Assembly: GCF_001425485.1 (NCBI RefSeq)
Contig: NZ_LMQW01000043.1
Location: 41,035-105,034 of the forward strand
Reading direction: 5' to 3'
DNA: 64,000 bases
Origin: Aureimonas sp. Leaf427
Lineage (GTDB): Bacteria > Pseudomonadota > Alphaproteobacteria > Rhizobiales > Rhizobiaceae
Shown: positions 50,159 to 60,335 of the stretch, one piece after another
Layout of the letters: the number at the start of each line of letters is the position of its first letter
Position numbering within the stretch: position 1 is the stretch's first letter
Position numbers and translations under genes: made by a program
The notes under the pieces: model-generated
Seen by the model: the letters and a program-made list of their open reading frames with translations, nothing else
What the model was told of the DNA's origin: nothing
Databases searched by the model: none

Positions 50159-50328
50159 TCGATCGCTTGTGCCGCCTGCTTTCGAAAGGTTGAGGCCTCG
50201 CTAGCCTCGCCTTTCCGTCTTCATGCAATTTTTCCCATCCTTGGCAAGGATGCGGAAAAGTCGTCCGGCTAGGGTGACGGCAGCCGGGACGCAAGGGTCC
50301 GGCGCCATGCCGCCGGAGACCCGCGCTG

Positions 50329-50706
50329 ATGAGAACCTGCCTGATCGTCGACGAGTCCAGCGTCATCCGCAAGGTTGCCGGGCGCATCCTCTTCCAGCTC
50401 GGCTTCGAGGCGCGGAGCGCATCCACCGGCGCCGAGGCCATGGAGATCTTCGGGGAGGGCGAGCCGCTCGATCTGGTGATCACGGCCGCCGTGCTGCCGG
50501 ACATGAGCGGGGAAGACCTCGTGCGCCTCGTGCGCGGGCAGAAGGGCGGCAACGGCGTCGTCATCCTCGGCTCGCTGGTCGAAGCCAATCTCGGCCAGAT
50601 GACGCGCCTGAAGCGCTCGGGCGCAAACGGCTTCGTCTACAAGCCCTTCAACCGCGAGACGCTGTCGGGCTGGGTGGACACCTATTTCCACCGGGAAGCC
50701 GCCTGA
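50329..50706 (+). CDS. Single-domain receiver lacking the phosphoacceptor Asp
   Basis: A 125-residue stand-alone receiver. The acidic pair (VDE, residues 8-9) and the conserved Lys (GFVYKPF) are kept. The phosphoacceptor position, found by aligning DLVITAAVLPDMSG with DxxxxDxxMPxxxG, is Ala53. Rhizobial homologues next to chpT, as I recall them (CLIVDDSSVIRK...), carry LLDWNMP there. It is therefore probably not phosphorylated on Asp and may work as a pseudo-receiver binding ChpT or CtrA. It follows chpT by 170 bases and is convergent with ctrA across a strong terminator. Confidence 0.8.
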   Translation: MRTCLIVDESSVIRKVAGRILFQLGFEARSASTGAEAMEIFGEGEPLDLVITAAVLPDMSGEDLVRLVRGQKGGNGVVILGSLVEANLGQMTRLKRSGANGFVYKPFNRETLSGWVDTYFHREAA

Positions 50707-50778
50707 CCTCTCGTTGCACGTGCGACGTGACGCGTCCGGCTTGCGCCGATCCAGCTATCCCGCCGACCTGAGAACGCG

Positions 50779-50818
50779 AAACGACCTCGAAGGCCGGCCA
50801 GCCGTCGAGGTCGTTTTC
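50779..50818. terminator. Bidirectional terminator between receiver gene and ctrA
   Basis: A perfect 12-bp stem (50779-50790 with 50805-50816) with AAA and TTT flanks lies between the two convergent stops. Confidence 0.85.
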
Positions 50819-50842
50819 GATGGAGCGGAGAGGGACCGTCGA

Positions 50843-51538
50843 TCAGGCGGCGCGCGTGTCGGCTTCCGGCTCGCGCAGAACGTAGCCGCGTCCCCAGACG
50901 GTCTCGATGTAGTTCTTGCCCTCGGTCGCGGTCGCGAGCTTCTTGCGCAGCTTGCAGATGAAGACGTCGATGATCTTCAGCTCGGGCTCGTCCATGCCGC
51001 CATAGAGGTGGTTGAGGAACATTTCCTTCGTCAAGGTCGTGCCCTTGCGGAGCGACAGCAGCTCCAGCATTGCGTATTCCTTGCCGGTCAGGTGGACCCG
51101 CTGGCCGTTCACTTCGACCGTCTTGGCGTCGAGATTGACGGTGAGGTCGCCGGTGATGATGACCGACTGGGCATGGCCCTTGGAGCGGCGGACGATCGCA
51201 TGGATGCGGGCGACCAGCTCGTCCTTGTGGAAGGGTTTGGTCATATAGTCGTCGGCGCCGAAGCCGAGACCGCGAACCTTGTCCTCGATGCCGGCCATGC
51301 CGGACAGGATGAGGATCGGCGTCTTCACCTTGGAGAGGCGGAGTGTGCGAAGGACCTCGTAACCCGACATGTCGGGAAGGTTCAGGTCCAAGAGAATGAT
51401 ATCGTAGTCGTAGAGCTTTCCAAGGTCGACGCCTTCCTCACCGAGGTCGGTCGTGTAGACGTTGAAGCTCTCCGATTTGAGCATCAATTCGATGCTCTGC
51501 GCGACGGCGCTATCATCCTCGATCAAAAGAACGCGCAT
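50843..51538 (-). CDS. ctrA: Cell-cycle master regulator CtrA
   Basis: A 231-residue OmpR-family regulator nearly matching CtrA along its length: [20 protein letters not shown], phosphoacceptor Asp51 ([11 protein letters not shown]), [30 protein letters not shown], and the DNA-binding domain with [17 protein letters not shown] and [13 protein letters not shown]. CtrA binds TTAA-N7-TTAA sites and controls division, flagella and envelope genes. Phosphate arrives through ChpT (encoded nearby), and SciP (1 kb away) inhibits it. Three terminal residues after EPEAD are not typical family residues. Confidence 0.98.
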   Translation of the reverse strand: MRVLLIEDDSAVAQSIELMLKSESFNVYTTDLGEEGVDLGKLYDYDIILLDLNLPDMSGYEVLRTLRLSKVKTPILILSGMAGIEDKVRGLGFGADDYMTKPFHKDELVARIHAIVRRSKGHAQSVIITGDLTVNLDAKTVEVNGQRVHLTGKEYAMLELLSLRKGTTLTKEMFLNHLYGGMDEPELKIIDVFICKLRKKLATATEGKNYIETVWGRGYVLREPEADTRAA

Positions 51539-51919
51539 CAGGTAGTCCTCTCCGGAGAGCTCGCCGTCAACAGGATGATGGCAAGTCTGTCGTTCGTGCG
51601 GTGGCCGTTCTCAAAATATGGCACGGAGTGGTTAACAAACCTTGTCACCCGTTCTGGCCACAATCTGAAGCGATGTTTCATGGCATTTCGAACCCGGTGT
51701 CTTCATTTCAAGTGCCCGGGGGAACGACCTGGAAAGGCTGCCCTCGATTTCCCGCAACTCTTTGATCCGATTTACCGTGCCTTAAATCCTCGTGCCTATG
51801 ATTAACGGTGCGCGTAAACAGACGGTTAAAGCGATAGCCCGCGAGGCTTGCCTGAAACCGCCGCTGCGCCAGCGAACAGGCGGCCGGACACGGTCGCTGG
51901 AACGACCGGGGATGAGATC
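51539..51919. other. ctrA-fliJ divergent control region
   Basis: This 381-base region without a gene holds the promoters of ctrA and fliJ. TTAA half-sites occur at 51632-51635, 51782-51785, 51802-51805 and 51826-51829, but none pairs with another at the 7-base spacing of a full CtrA site. CtrA autoregulation through half-sites is possible. No CcrM (GANTC) site was seen. Confidence 0.5.
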
Positions 51920-52276
51920 ATGAAGCGGGACAATCTCGTGCGCTTGACGCGCTTCAAAGTGAACGAGAAGCGCAGGCAGGTCGAACAGCTCGAACTGATG
52001 ATGACGGAATTTGCCCGGATGGCGGCCGATCTCGACGCCCAGATCATGAACGAGGAGAAGAAGGCGGGGATCACCGACATCGCCCACTTCGCTTATCCCA
52101 CCTTCGCCAAGGCGGCCCGCGCCCGGCGCGACAATCTGACCAACTCGGTGAAGGACCTGAAGGTCCAGCTCAACGCCGCCCGCATCGTGCAGGAAGAAGC
52201 CGAAGCCGAACTGGTGAACGCCGAAAAGCTCGAACAGCGCGACGAAGCCGAAGAACGCCGCGCCGCCAGCGCCTGA
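51920..52276 (+). CDS. fliJ: Flagellar export protein FliJ-like
   Basis: A 118-residue, wholly helical coiled-coil protein (MKRDNLVRLTRFKVNEKRRQVEQLELM...) of the alphaproteobacterial FliJ family. FliJ escorts flagellar export chaperones and stimulates the FliI ATPase. It is divergent from ctrA, as seen in other Hyphomicrobiales. No other flagellar gene lies in this window. The ATG at 51920 is favoured by family start; the upstream frame to 51848 lacks coiled-coil character. Confidence 0.8.
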   Translation: MKRDNLVRLTRFKVNEKRRQVEQLELMMTEFARMAADLDAQIMNEEKKAGITDIAHFAYPTFAKAARARRDNLTNSVKDLKVQLNAARIVQEEAEAELVNAEKLEQRDEAEERRAASA

Positions 52277-52287
52277 GATTTGAGTAC

Positions 52288-52309
52288 GGCGCCGCTTCGA
52301 AGCGGCGCC
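52288..52309 (+). terminator. Perfect palindrome after fliJ
   Basis: GGCGCCGCTT and AAGCGGCGCC pair with a CG centre, 11 bases after the fliJ stop. There is no T-run, so it is a hairpin end or a weak terminator. Confidence 0.5.
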
Positions 52310-52444
52310 TGCATAGTCTTTGATGCGACGATGATGAGGATTGTCCCGCCGAGCCTCACTGGCCGCGCGGGATATTTTGCGTTTGGGACACCGGCAAAGA
52401 ATTGAAGTCGACTTAACTCTCTGGGCCATTTAGCTTCAAGAAGC

Positions 52445-52467
52445 AAAAAAGCCGGCGCGAGCCGGCT
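52445..52467 (-). terminator. Rho-independent terminator of sciP
   Basis: A 7-bp stem (52450-52456 with 52461-52467) is preceded on the plus strand by six A, giving T6 on the minus strand, 30 bases after the sciP stop. Confidence 0.8.
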
Positions 52468-52496
52468 GATTTGTCGATTCTGGTTGGCCTATCCCC

Positions 52497-52790
52497 TTAG
52501 TGGTGGAGATCGACCTTCTTGCGGTACTCCTGCAGCTGCGTCGTGCGCAGACCTGCAAGGCCGTGGCTGTCGATGGAGATCTGCCAGGACAGGAATTCCT
52601 CGACAGTCAACGTGTATCGCGTGCAGGCTTCCTCCAGACTGAGGAGGCCGCCCCGCACGGCCGCGACGACTTCCGCCTTGCGGCGGATGACCCAGCGGCG
52701 GGTGTTCGACGGCGGAAGGTCTGCAACCGTCAATGGGCTACCGTCAGGGCCGATGACGTACTTCACTCGTGGTCTAACCTGATCGGTCAT
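52497..52790 (-). CDS. sciP: Small CtrA inhibitory protein SciP (DUF1153)
   Basis: A 97-residue DUF1153 protein with a helix-turn-helix-like core (RRWVIRRKAEVVAAVRGGLLSLEEACTRY, LTVEEFLSWQ). In Caulobacter SciP binds CtrA at promoters and blocks transcription in early cell-cycle stages. The ATG at 52790 (MTDQVRPRVKYVIGPDG) is the family start. A near-consensus CtrA site lies 56 bases upstream, fitting a CtrA-SciP feedback loop. Divergent from mnmA. Confidence 0.9.
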   Translation of the reverse strand: MTDQVRPRVKYVIGPDGSPLTVADLPPSNTRRWVIRRKAEVVAAVRGGLLSLEEACTRYTLTVEEFLSWQISIDSHGLAGLRTTQLQEYRKKVDLHH

Positions 52791-52845
52791 TGTACTCTCT
52801 ACTACACTCAAAGACCTAATCGTTCCCGACCCTAGCGCGCCGCTT

Positions 52846-52860
52846 TTAAAAATCCGCTAA
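52846..52860. promoter_or_regulatory. CtrA-like site (TTAA-N7-CTAA) upstream of sciP
   Basis: TTAA at 52846-52849 and CTAA at 52857-52860 have the 7-base spacing of a CtrA site with one mismatch. It lies 56 bases from the sciP start and 225 from mnmA. Confidence 0.5.
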
Positions 52861-53084
52861 ACCCACTGTAATGATTTGATAAGATGCGGAACTATCGGCA
52901 GGGAACCCTTGCTTTGCCCCCGCCTTCGCACCTCATTTCGCGTCGATTCGTGCGTCATTACAGGGGATTGGCGTCAAGCCGGCGAATGGGAGCCGCACGT
53001 CGCGCGCCTTGGTAATTTTGCGGCGAGGCTCTAAAAGCAGTCTGTCCCGGACCCGATATCGGCGGGATGCACCAGGGTTCGACC

Positions 53085-54266
53085 ATGATGAACAGCCTCG
53101 ATCTCCAGAAGGCGCCCTCAGAGACGCGCATCGTCGTCGCCATGTCGGGCGGCGTGGACTCCTCTGTCGCCGCCGCGCTGCTCGCCTCCGAAGGCTACGA
53201 CGTCGTCGGCATCACGTTGCAGCTCTACGACAGCGGCAGCGCTCCCAAGCGTGCGGGCGCCTGCTGCGCGGGGCAGGACATCCACGATGCGCGGCGCGTG
53301 GCCGAAGCGCTCGGCATCCCGCATTACGTGCTCGACTACGAAGCCGTCTTCCGCGCATCGGTGATCGAGCCCTTCGCGGAAAGCTACATGGCCGGCGAGA
53401 CGCCGATCCCTTGCGTTTCCTGCAATCAGACGGTCAAGTTTCGCGATCTTCTCGCGGTGGCGCGCGATCTCGGCGCCGAGGCGCTGGCGACGGGGCACTA
53501 TATCGAGAGCCGGGCCGGGGAGGGCGGGCATCGCACGCTGCACCGGCCGGCCGATCTCGACCGGGACCAGAGCTATTTCCTCTACGCCACGACCCAGGAG
53601 CAGCTGGATTTCCTGCGCTTTCCGCTGGGACGCCTCGACAAGGCCGAGACCCGCGCCATCGCGGCACGGCACGGCCTTTCCGTGGCCGACAAGCCCGACA
53701 GCCAGGATATCTGCTTCGTTCCCAAGGGGCGCTACGGCGACATCATCGAGCGCCTGAAGCCGGGGGCCGGCATTCCCGGCGACATCGTCCATCTCGACGG
53801 GCGCCGGCTCGGGCGGCATGCCGGCGTGCTGCACTATACGGTCGGCCAGAGGCGAGGCCTCGGCGTGGCGGCGGCAGAGCCGCTCTATGTGGTGTCGATC
53901 AACGCGGCGACGGCCGAGGTCGTGGTCGGTCCGCGCGAGGCGCTGGAAACGCGCCGGCTTCTGCTGCGCTCCGTCAACTGGCTCGGCGCCGGCTCGCTCG
54001 AGGACGGCGCGCCGCGCGAGATCGTCGTGAAGGTCCGCTCCGCGCGGCCGCCCCTTCCGGCCGTGCTGCGATCGTCCGAAGCGGGCGTGGTGGTGGATCT
54101 CGCCATCGGCGAAGAGGGCGTCGCGCCCGGCCAGGCCTGCGTCTTCTACGAGGGGGAGAGGGCGGGCAGCCGCGTGCTCGGCGGCGGCATCATCATGCGA
54201 GGCGAGCGGGCCGCTCTGCCTGCGGCATCGGCCGGGAGCGCGGCGCCTCTTCGCGCCGTCGGCTGA
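53085..54266 (+). CDS. mnmA: tRNA 2-thiouridylase MnmA
   Basis: A 393-residue enzyme with the P-loop [14 protein letters not shown] (about 20-33), catalytic Cys in PCVSCN and the second Cys in DSQDICFV, and the C-terminal beta-barrel. It thiolates U34 of tRNA Lys, Glu and Gln using sulfur relayed from IscS. ATG 53085 is chosen; 53067 and 53088 are alternatives. The tail is extended by about 20 Ala/Arg-rich residues. The DUF1153-mnmA neighbourhood is common in this order. tRNA-Glu, a substrate class, is also in the window. Confidence 0.94.
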   Translation: MMNSLDLQKAPSETRIVVAMSGGVDSSVAAALLASEGYDVVGITLQLYDSGSAPKRAGACCAGQDIHDARRVAEALGIPHYVLDYEAVFRASVIEPFAESYMAGETPIPCVSCNQTVKFRDLLAVARDLGAEALATGHYIESRAGEGGHRTLHRPADLDRDQSYFLYATTQEQLDFLRFPLGRLDKAETRAIAARHGLSVADKPDSQDICFVPKGRYGDIIERLKPGAGIPGDIVHLDGRRLGRHAGVLHYTVGQRRGLGVAAAEPLYVVSINAATAEVVVGPREALETRRLLLRSVNWLGAGSLEDGAPREIVVKVRSARPPLPAVLRSSEAGVVVDLAIGEEGVAPGQACVFYEGERAGSRVLGGGIIMRGERAALPAASAGSAAPLRAVG

Positions 54267-54365
54267 CGTTCAGGCGCGGGCCGTTTCGCCAACCGCAGCT
54301 GTGGCAGGACGATGCGTTGCGACCGCAGGGCTGAGCGCCGCTTCGATGCCGGGTGTTCATGACCA

Positions 54366-55310
54366 TTAAGGAGGCGAGGCGGCGGCCAGGATGCGAACCG
54401 TCTCGATGGCCTCCAGGGCGCCGGTTTCCGGCGGCTCGCGGGTCTCGATGCAGCGGATGAAGTGGCGAAGCTCGGCCTCCAGCGGGGGCTCGGACACGAA
54501 GGGCAGATAATCCGGCTCCGCCGCCTGGAAGGTGAAGACCGCCCCTTCGCGCCGCACGGCATGCGCATAGAAGGCGAGCTTCCGGCCCTCGGCTTCCAGG
54601 TCGTCGAGCACGAGCATGCCTTCGGTTCCGATCACGGAAAACCGGCGGTCGCGATAGGGCGAGACCCGCGATACATGAATGCCCGCCGTCAGCCCCGACG
54701 GGAAGGCCAGGGCGATATCCGCCAGATCGGTCGCATCCGACAGGACGGTCCGCCGCGTGGTCTCGACCGTTTCGGGTGCCTCCTTGGCGAGATGGAGCAC
54801 CATGGAGAGATCGTGCGGGGCGAGATCCCAGACCGCGTCCATGCCGAGAAACCGGCCGAGACCCTGCCGGTTGGAGATGAGGTGGCGCATCCGCCCGACC
54901 TTTCCGGCCGCGACGAGCCGCACGACCTCGCGGAAGCCCGTGTGGAAGCGCATGAGGTGGCCGACCATGAGTAGCCGTCCCGCCTTCGCCGCCGCATCCG
55001 CTGTCGCGCGCGCATCCTCCGGATCGAGCGCGATCGGCTTTTCGATCAGCACGTCCTTACCCGCGGCGAAGGCCTTTCGCGCGAACGGACCGTGCAGGAC
55101 AGCCGGCAGCGCGAGGACGAGCGCATCGATCCCCTCCGCTGCGATCGCCGCTTCCGGATCGAGCGCCGGCACGCCGAACCGCTCGGCCAGCGCCGCGCTG
55201 CGGGACGCGTTCCCGTCGGCCACGGCGGCGAGGACGCCGATGCCCGCCAGCGTGCGCACATGGTTCTGCCCCCACTGCCCGCAACCGATCACGGCGATCC
55301 GAGGTGTCAT
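54366..55310 (-). CDS. Gfo/Idh/MocA family oxidoreductase
   Basis: A 314-residue NAD(P)-dependent dehydrogenase. The Rossmann motif is IAVIGCGQWGQNHVR (residues 5-19), EKPIALDPEDA holds the catalytic Lys, and the C-terminal alpha/beta domain has the DLAPHDLSMVLHL motif. Members act on sugars, inositol or UDP-sugar derivatives; the substrate is unknown. The ATG at 55310 is the family start. It is transcribed away from tRNA-Met. Confidence 0.88.
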   Translation of the reverse strand: MTPRIAVIGCGQWGQNHVRTLAGIGVLAAVADGNASRSAALAERFGVPALDPEAAIAAEGIDALVLALPAVLHGPFARKAFAAGKDVLIEKPIALDPEDARATADAAAKAGRLLMVGHLMRFHTGFREVVRLVAAGKVGRMRHLISNRQGLGRFLGMDAVWDLAPHDLSMVLHLAKEAPETVETTRRTVLSDATDLADIALAFPSGLTAGIHVSRVSPYRDRRFSVIGTEGMLVLDDLEAEGRKLAFYAHAVRREGAVFTFQAAEPDYLPFVSEPPLEAELRHFIRCIETREPPETGALEAIETVRILAAASPP

Positions 55311-55510
55311 GAGAGGCTCCCTGAAGGCGAGGCGAACGAACATCCTCCGACATGCGGGGACGGTGCCGCCGCAGGACTAAAGCGCATGCGCCACCGGAGC
55401 AACCACCGGGTGGAACTCCCGTCACATCCGCCATTCCACGCCTTGACAGCCGCGCCCCACCCCATCTATATCCGCCCGGCCTGAGCGCGATCGATCGACC
55501 GCGCTCCCGG

Positions 55511-55587
55511 GGCGGGGTAGCTCAGTTGGTTAGAGCAGCGGAATCATAATCCGCGTGTCGGGGGTTCGAGTCCCTCTCCCGCTACCA
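55511..55587 (+). tRNA. tRNA-Met (CAT anticodon, elongator type)
   Basis: A 77-base cloverleaf: acceptor GGCGGGG with TCCCGCT (terminal G-U pairs), D arm GCTCAGTTGGTTAGAGC, anticodon stem GCGGA/TCCGC with loop ATCATAA, T arm GGGGGTTCGAGTCCCTC and encoded CCA. The sequence matches rhizobial elongator tRNA-Met rather than initiator or Ile2. It borders a poorly coding stretch and a signalling gene block. Confidence 0.95.
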
Positions 55588-56455
55588 CTTGTTCTCCATG
55601 CGCTTTCTGCTTCTGGATCGCCTGGCACTTACAGCACGGTCGGGCGTTCAGTTGGGAGGTTTTCTTCCCGTTTCATGCTCTTCGCGCTTGCGGATCGCCT
55701 CGTCTCCATCAGACGACGGATGGCGGCTTAACCCCTGCTTGGCTTCATCAGCGGATGCCGAGGCAGAGGGCTCCGATCGTCGCGGCCGGTGCGAGCATGC
55801 TCAGCAGTCCCAACGCCGTCAACGACCAACCCAAGGGGTGCGGAACCTCGCTGAAGCGTTGCGGAAGCGTGATGTCGCCCGTGCCGATCCGTACAGCGCC
55901 AGGGCGGAGATGTGACCCGCGATCTCCTGCGCCACTCGGCATGTCTTTGCCTGCGGTCCCACTGACCGTTCGAAAGGTCGGAGCTGCGGCAACGGGCTTG
56001 AGATCCGTCAATGCGAGCGGCCGCCCGAGGGTGGACAGTGAAGTCGAGACAGGCGGCGGGCTGGGCTCGTGCGCGAACGATCGGGCGCTGCGGGCTCGAC
56101 TAGAACCGTCGCATTTCCCTTCCGCCAGGCGAGGCTGAGATGATTGCCATCACGATCGTGCTCTGCCGCCCGACCGGGTGCCCGGACCTCGCGGTTCCGC
56201 GTGGTGCGCCACGTCTGCGCAAGAACGAAGCGGCGCGACCCGTGGTCCCGCTCGATGCGTCGCCGATCGGCCCGCCGTGACCCCGTTCGGCTCCCGGCAA
56301 CGCCGTCGAAGCCGTTTCGAGCAGGGCGGCTCGTCTGCGGTCGTACGTAAAAGCACTTAGGCAGTCGATTCAAAGTAGAACTTAACATTATGCGGTCGGA
56401 AATCTTGGTCGTGCCACCTCTCGAGTCACGCAAAACGACTTGGATCGGACTGCAG
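55588..56455. other. 868-base stretch with no convincing gene
   Basis: Between tRNA-Met and the sulfite-oxidase-fold-like gene there is one weak candidate gene (55748-56011, minus). Otherwise I see no recognisable protein, terminator or repeat. Open frames on both strands give Arg/Ser/Pro-rich translations typical of shadows. It may be decayed DNA at the edge of an insertion next to the tRNA. Confidence 0.5.
55748..56011 (-). CDS. Doubtful small membrane protein
   Basis: An 87-residue frame with a polar N-terminal part and one hydrophobic segment near the C-terminus (PLGWSLTALGLLSMLAPAATIGALCL). No family is recognised and no clear ribosome site is seen. The hydrophobic segment makes it more plausible than other frames in this stretch, but it may be spurious. 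Confidence 0.3.
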   Translation of the reverse strand: MTDLKPVAAAPTFRTVSGTAGKDMPSGAGDRGSHLRPGAVRIGTGDITLPQRFSEVPHPLGWSLTALGLLSMLAPAATIGALCLGIR

Positions 56456-56929
56456 ATGAACAGGCTCGAAGCGGCGCTCGTCGTCGCCCTTCTCGCTCCC
56501 GGCGTCGCTGGTGCTGCGGATTTGCCGTCCCCGACCGGTGCCGTGGTGCTGACGGTCAGCGGCGACATCGCGAACACCAACAACGGTTCCGAGGCGGACT
56601 TCGACATGGCCGCCCTGGAAGCCATGCCGGGCCGTGCCGCGAGCATGAAGACGCCTTGGACGGAGGGGAAGACCGCGTTCAGCGGACCGCTCCTTCGCAG
56701 CATCCTCTCGGCGGTCGGCGCCCGAGGCCGGACCATCCGGCTCGTCGCCCTCAACGATTATGCCGCCGACATCCCCGTCGGCGACGCGACCGATCTCGAC
56801 ACGATGGTGGCGACGCGCATGAACGGCAAGGCGATGTCGGTGCGGGACAGAGGTCCGCTCTTCCTGATCTACCCCTTCGACCAGTCGTCCGACCTCTACA
56901 ACGAGAAGTACTTCTCCCGGTCGGTCTGA
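56456..56929 (+). CDS. Periplasmic sulfite-oxidase-fold-like protein without cysteine
   Basis: A 157-residue exported protein with a signal peptide (1-22, ending AGAAD). The mature part resembles the molybdopterin-dependent oxidoreductase (SUOX) domain family: VLTVSGDIA, FDMAALEAMPG, TPWTEGKTAFSGPLLRSIL and a C-terminal GPLFLIYPFDQ. There is no cysteine in the whole protein, so the molybdenum ligand of catalytic members is missing. It ends 26 bases before a membrane hybrid kinase gene. A sensory rather than catalytic role, feeding that kinase, is inferred. ATG 56456 is chosen for the signal peptide. Confidence 0.75.
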   Translation: MNRLEAALVVALLAPGVAGAADLPSPTGAVVLTVSGDIANTNNGSEADFDMAALEAMPGRAASMKTPWTEGKTAFSGPLLRSILSAVGARGRTIRLVALNDYAADIPVGDATDLDTMVATRMNGKAMSVRDRGPLFLIYPFDQSSDLYNEKYFSRSV

Positions 56930-56955
56930 CAGATCAAGGAGGTCAAGGTCCTGCC

Positions 56956-59183
<2,228 letters not shown>

Positions 59184-59187
<4 letters not shown>

Positions 59188-60278
59188 CCCAAAAGTTGAA
59201 AGTTCTCCTCGTCGACGACAACCGGACCAGCCTGATGCTGATGGGCAAGCTCGTCGAACAGACGGGGACATGCTGCCCCGTTTCCTTCTCAAGTCCCGTC
59301 GCGGTGGTCGAGGCGCTGGCGCATCTCGAATTCGATCTGGCTGTGTTCGACTACCAGATGCCCGGCATGAGCGGGATCGAGCTGATCGCCGAAATCCGGC
59401 GCCATCCGGGAAACGACGACAAGCCGATCGTCATCGTGACGGGGGACCATCACGCGGAGCTGCGGATCGCCGCCTTGCAGGCCGGCGCCATGGAGTTCCT
59501 GACCAAGCCCATCGACCCCGTCGAGTTCACCACGCGGGTGCGCAACCTCGCGCGTCTCTGCGACGCCCAGCGCAAGCTGTCCGACCGGGCCGCGTGGCTG
59601 CGCGCCGAGGTCGACGCTGCGACCGGCCAGCTGCGCCGGCGGGAGGAGGAGATCATCCATCGCCTGACACTCGCCGCAGGCTACAAGGACGAGGACACGG
59701 CCCTCCACACGGTCCGGATGGCCCGGATGTGCGGAGACATCGCACGCGAGCTGGGCCTCGCCCGCGATGTCTGCCGCGACATCGAGCTTGCCGCCCCCAT
59801 GCACGATATCGGCAAGGTCGGCATCCGCGACGACGTGCTCCTCAAGCGCGGACGGCTCGACGGCCCGGAGATGGAGCACATGCGCGAGCACGCGCGCATC
59901 GGTTGCGACATCCTCGAAGGATCGAACTGCGACCTTCTCCAACTCGCGTCCGTCATCGCCATGACCCATCACGAGCGCTGGGACGGCACCGGCTACCCGA
60001 ACAATCTCGCCGGGGAGGGCATCCCGATCGTCGGCCGAATTGCGGCCGTTGCGGACGTCTTCGATGCCCTGATCAGTTCCCGGCCCTACAAGCGCGCGTG
60101 GTCCGAGGAGGAAGCGACGCACTACATCGCCGCCCAGTCCGGGCGACAATTCGACCCGGCATGCGTCGGCGCCTTTCTGCGCGTCGCGACCCGTGCACGC
60201 CATGCGCGGGGGGATGCCGTCGATGCCGTTCCGGACGAAGACCGAGCCCAGGCAAGGCTGGCTTGCAATTCTCGCTGA
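59184..60278 (+). CDS. HD-GYP response regulator (RpfG-like)
   Basis: A 364-residue protein with an N-terminal receiver (Asp56 in VFDYQMPGMSG) and an HD-GYP domain (about 150-340). The metal site is visible: MHDIGK (His207, Asp208), HARIG, and HHERWDGTGYP (262-272) with the full GYP motif. Such proteins hydrolyse cyclic di-GMP. The start overlaps the hybrid kinase stop, so phosphate from the kinase Hpt probably controls cyclic di-GMP breakdown. No GGDEF protein is in the window. Confidence 0.92.
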
Positions 60279-60335
60279 CGATACGACGGTCTTGCCATTC
60301 GCCCAGATCACAACCCGCCGTCACGGTACCTCGAA

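Noticed and set aside
51632-51829. Full CtrA site in the ctrA promoter
   Set aside because: Four TTAA half-sites are present, but no pair has the 7-base spacing, so only half-sites are noted.
55588-56455. Decayed transposase beside tRNA-Met
   Set aside because: Translations in all frames gave no transposase motif such as DDE-flanking sequence; the stretch is left as noncoding or decayed DNA.
60279-60335. FixK/anaerobox (TTGAT-N4-ATCAA) before fixL
   Set aside because: No such sequence is present in the short gap upstream of fixL.
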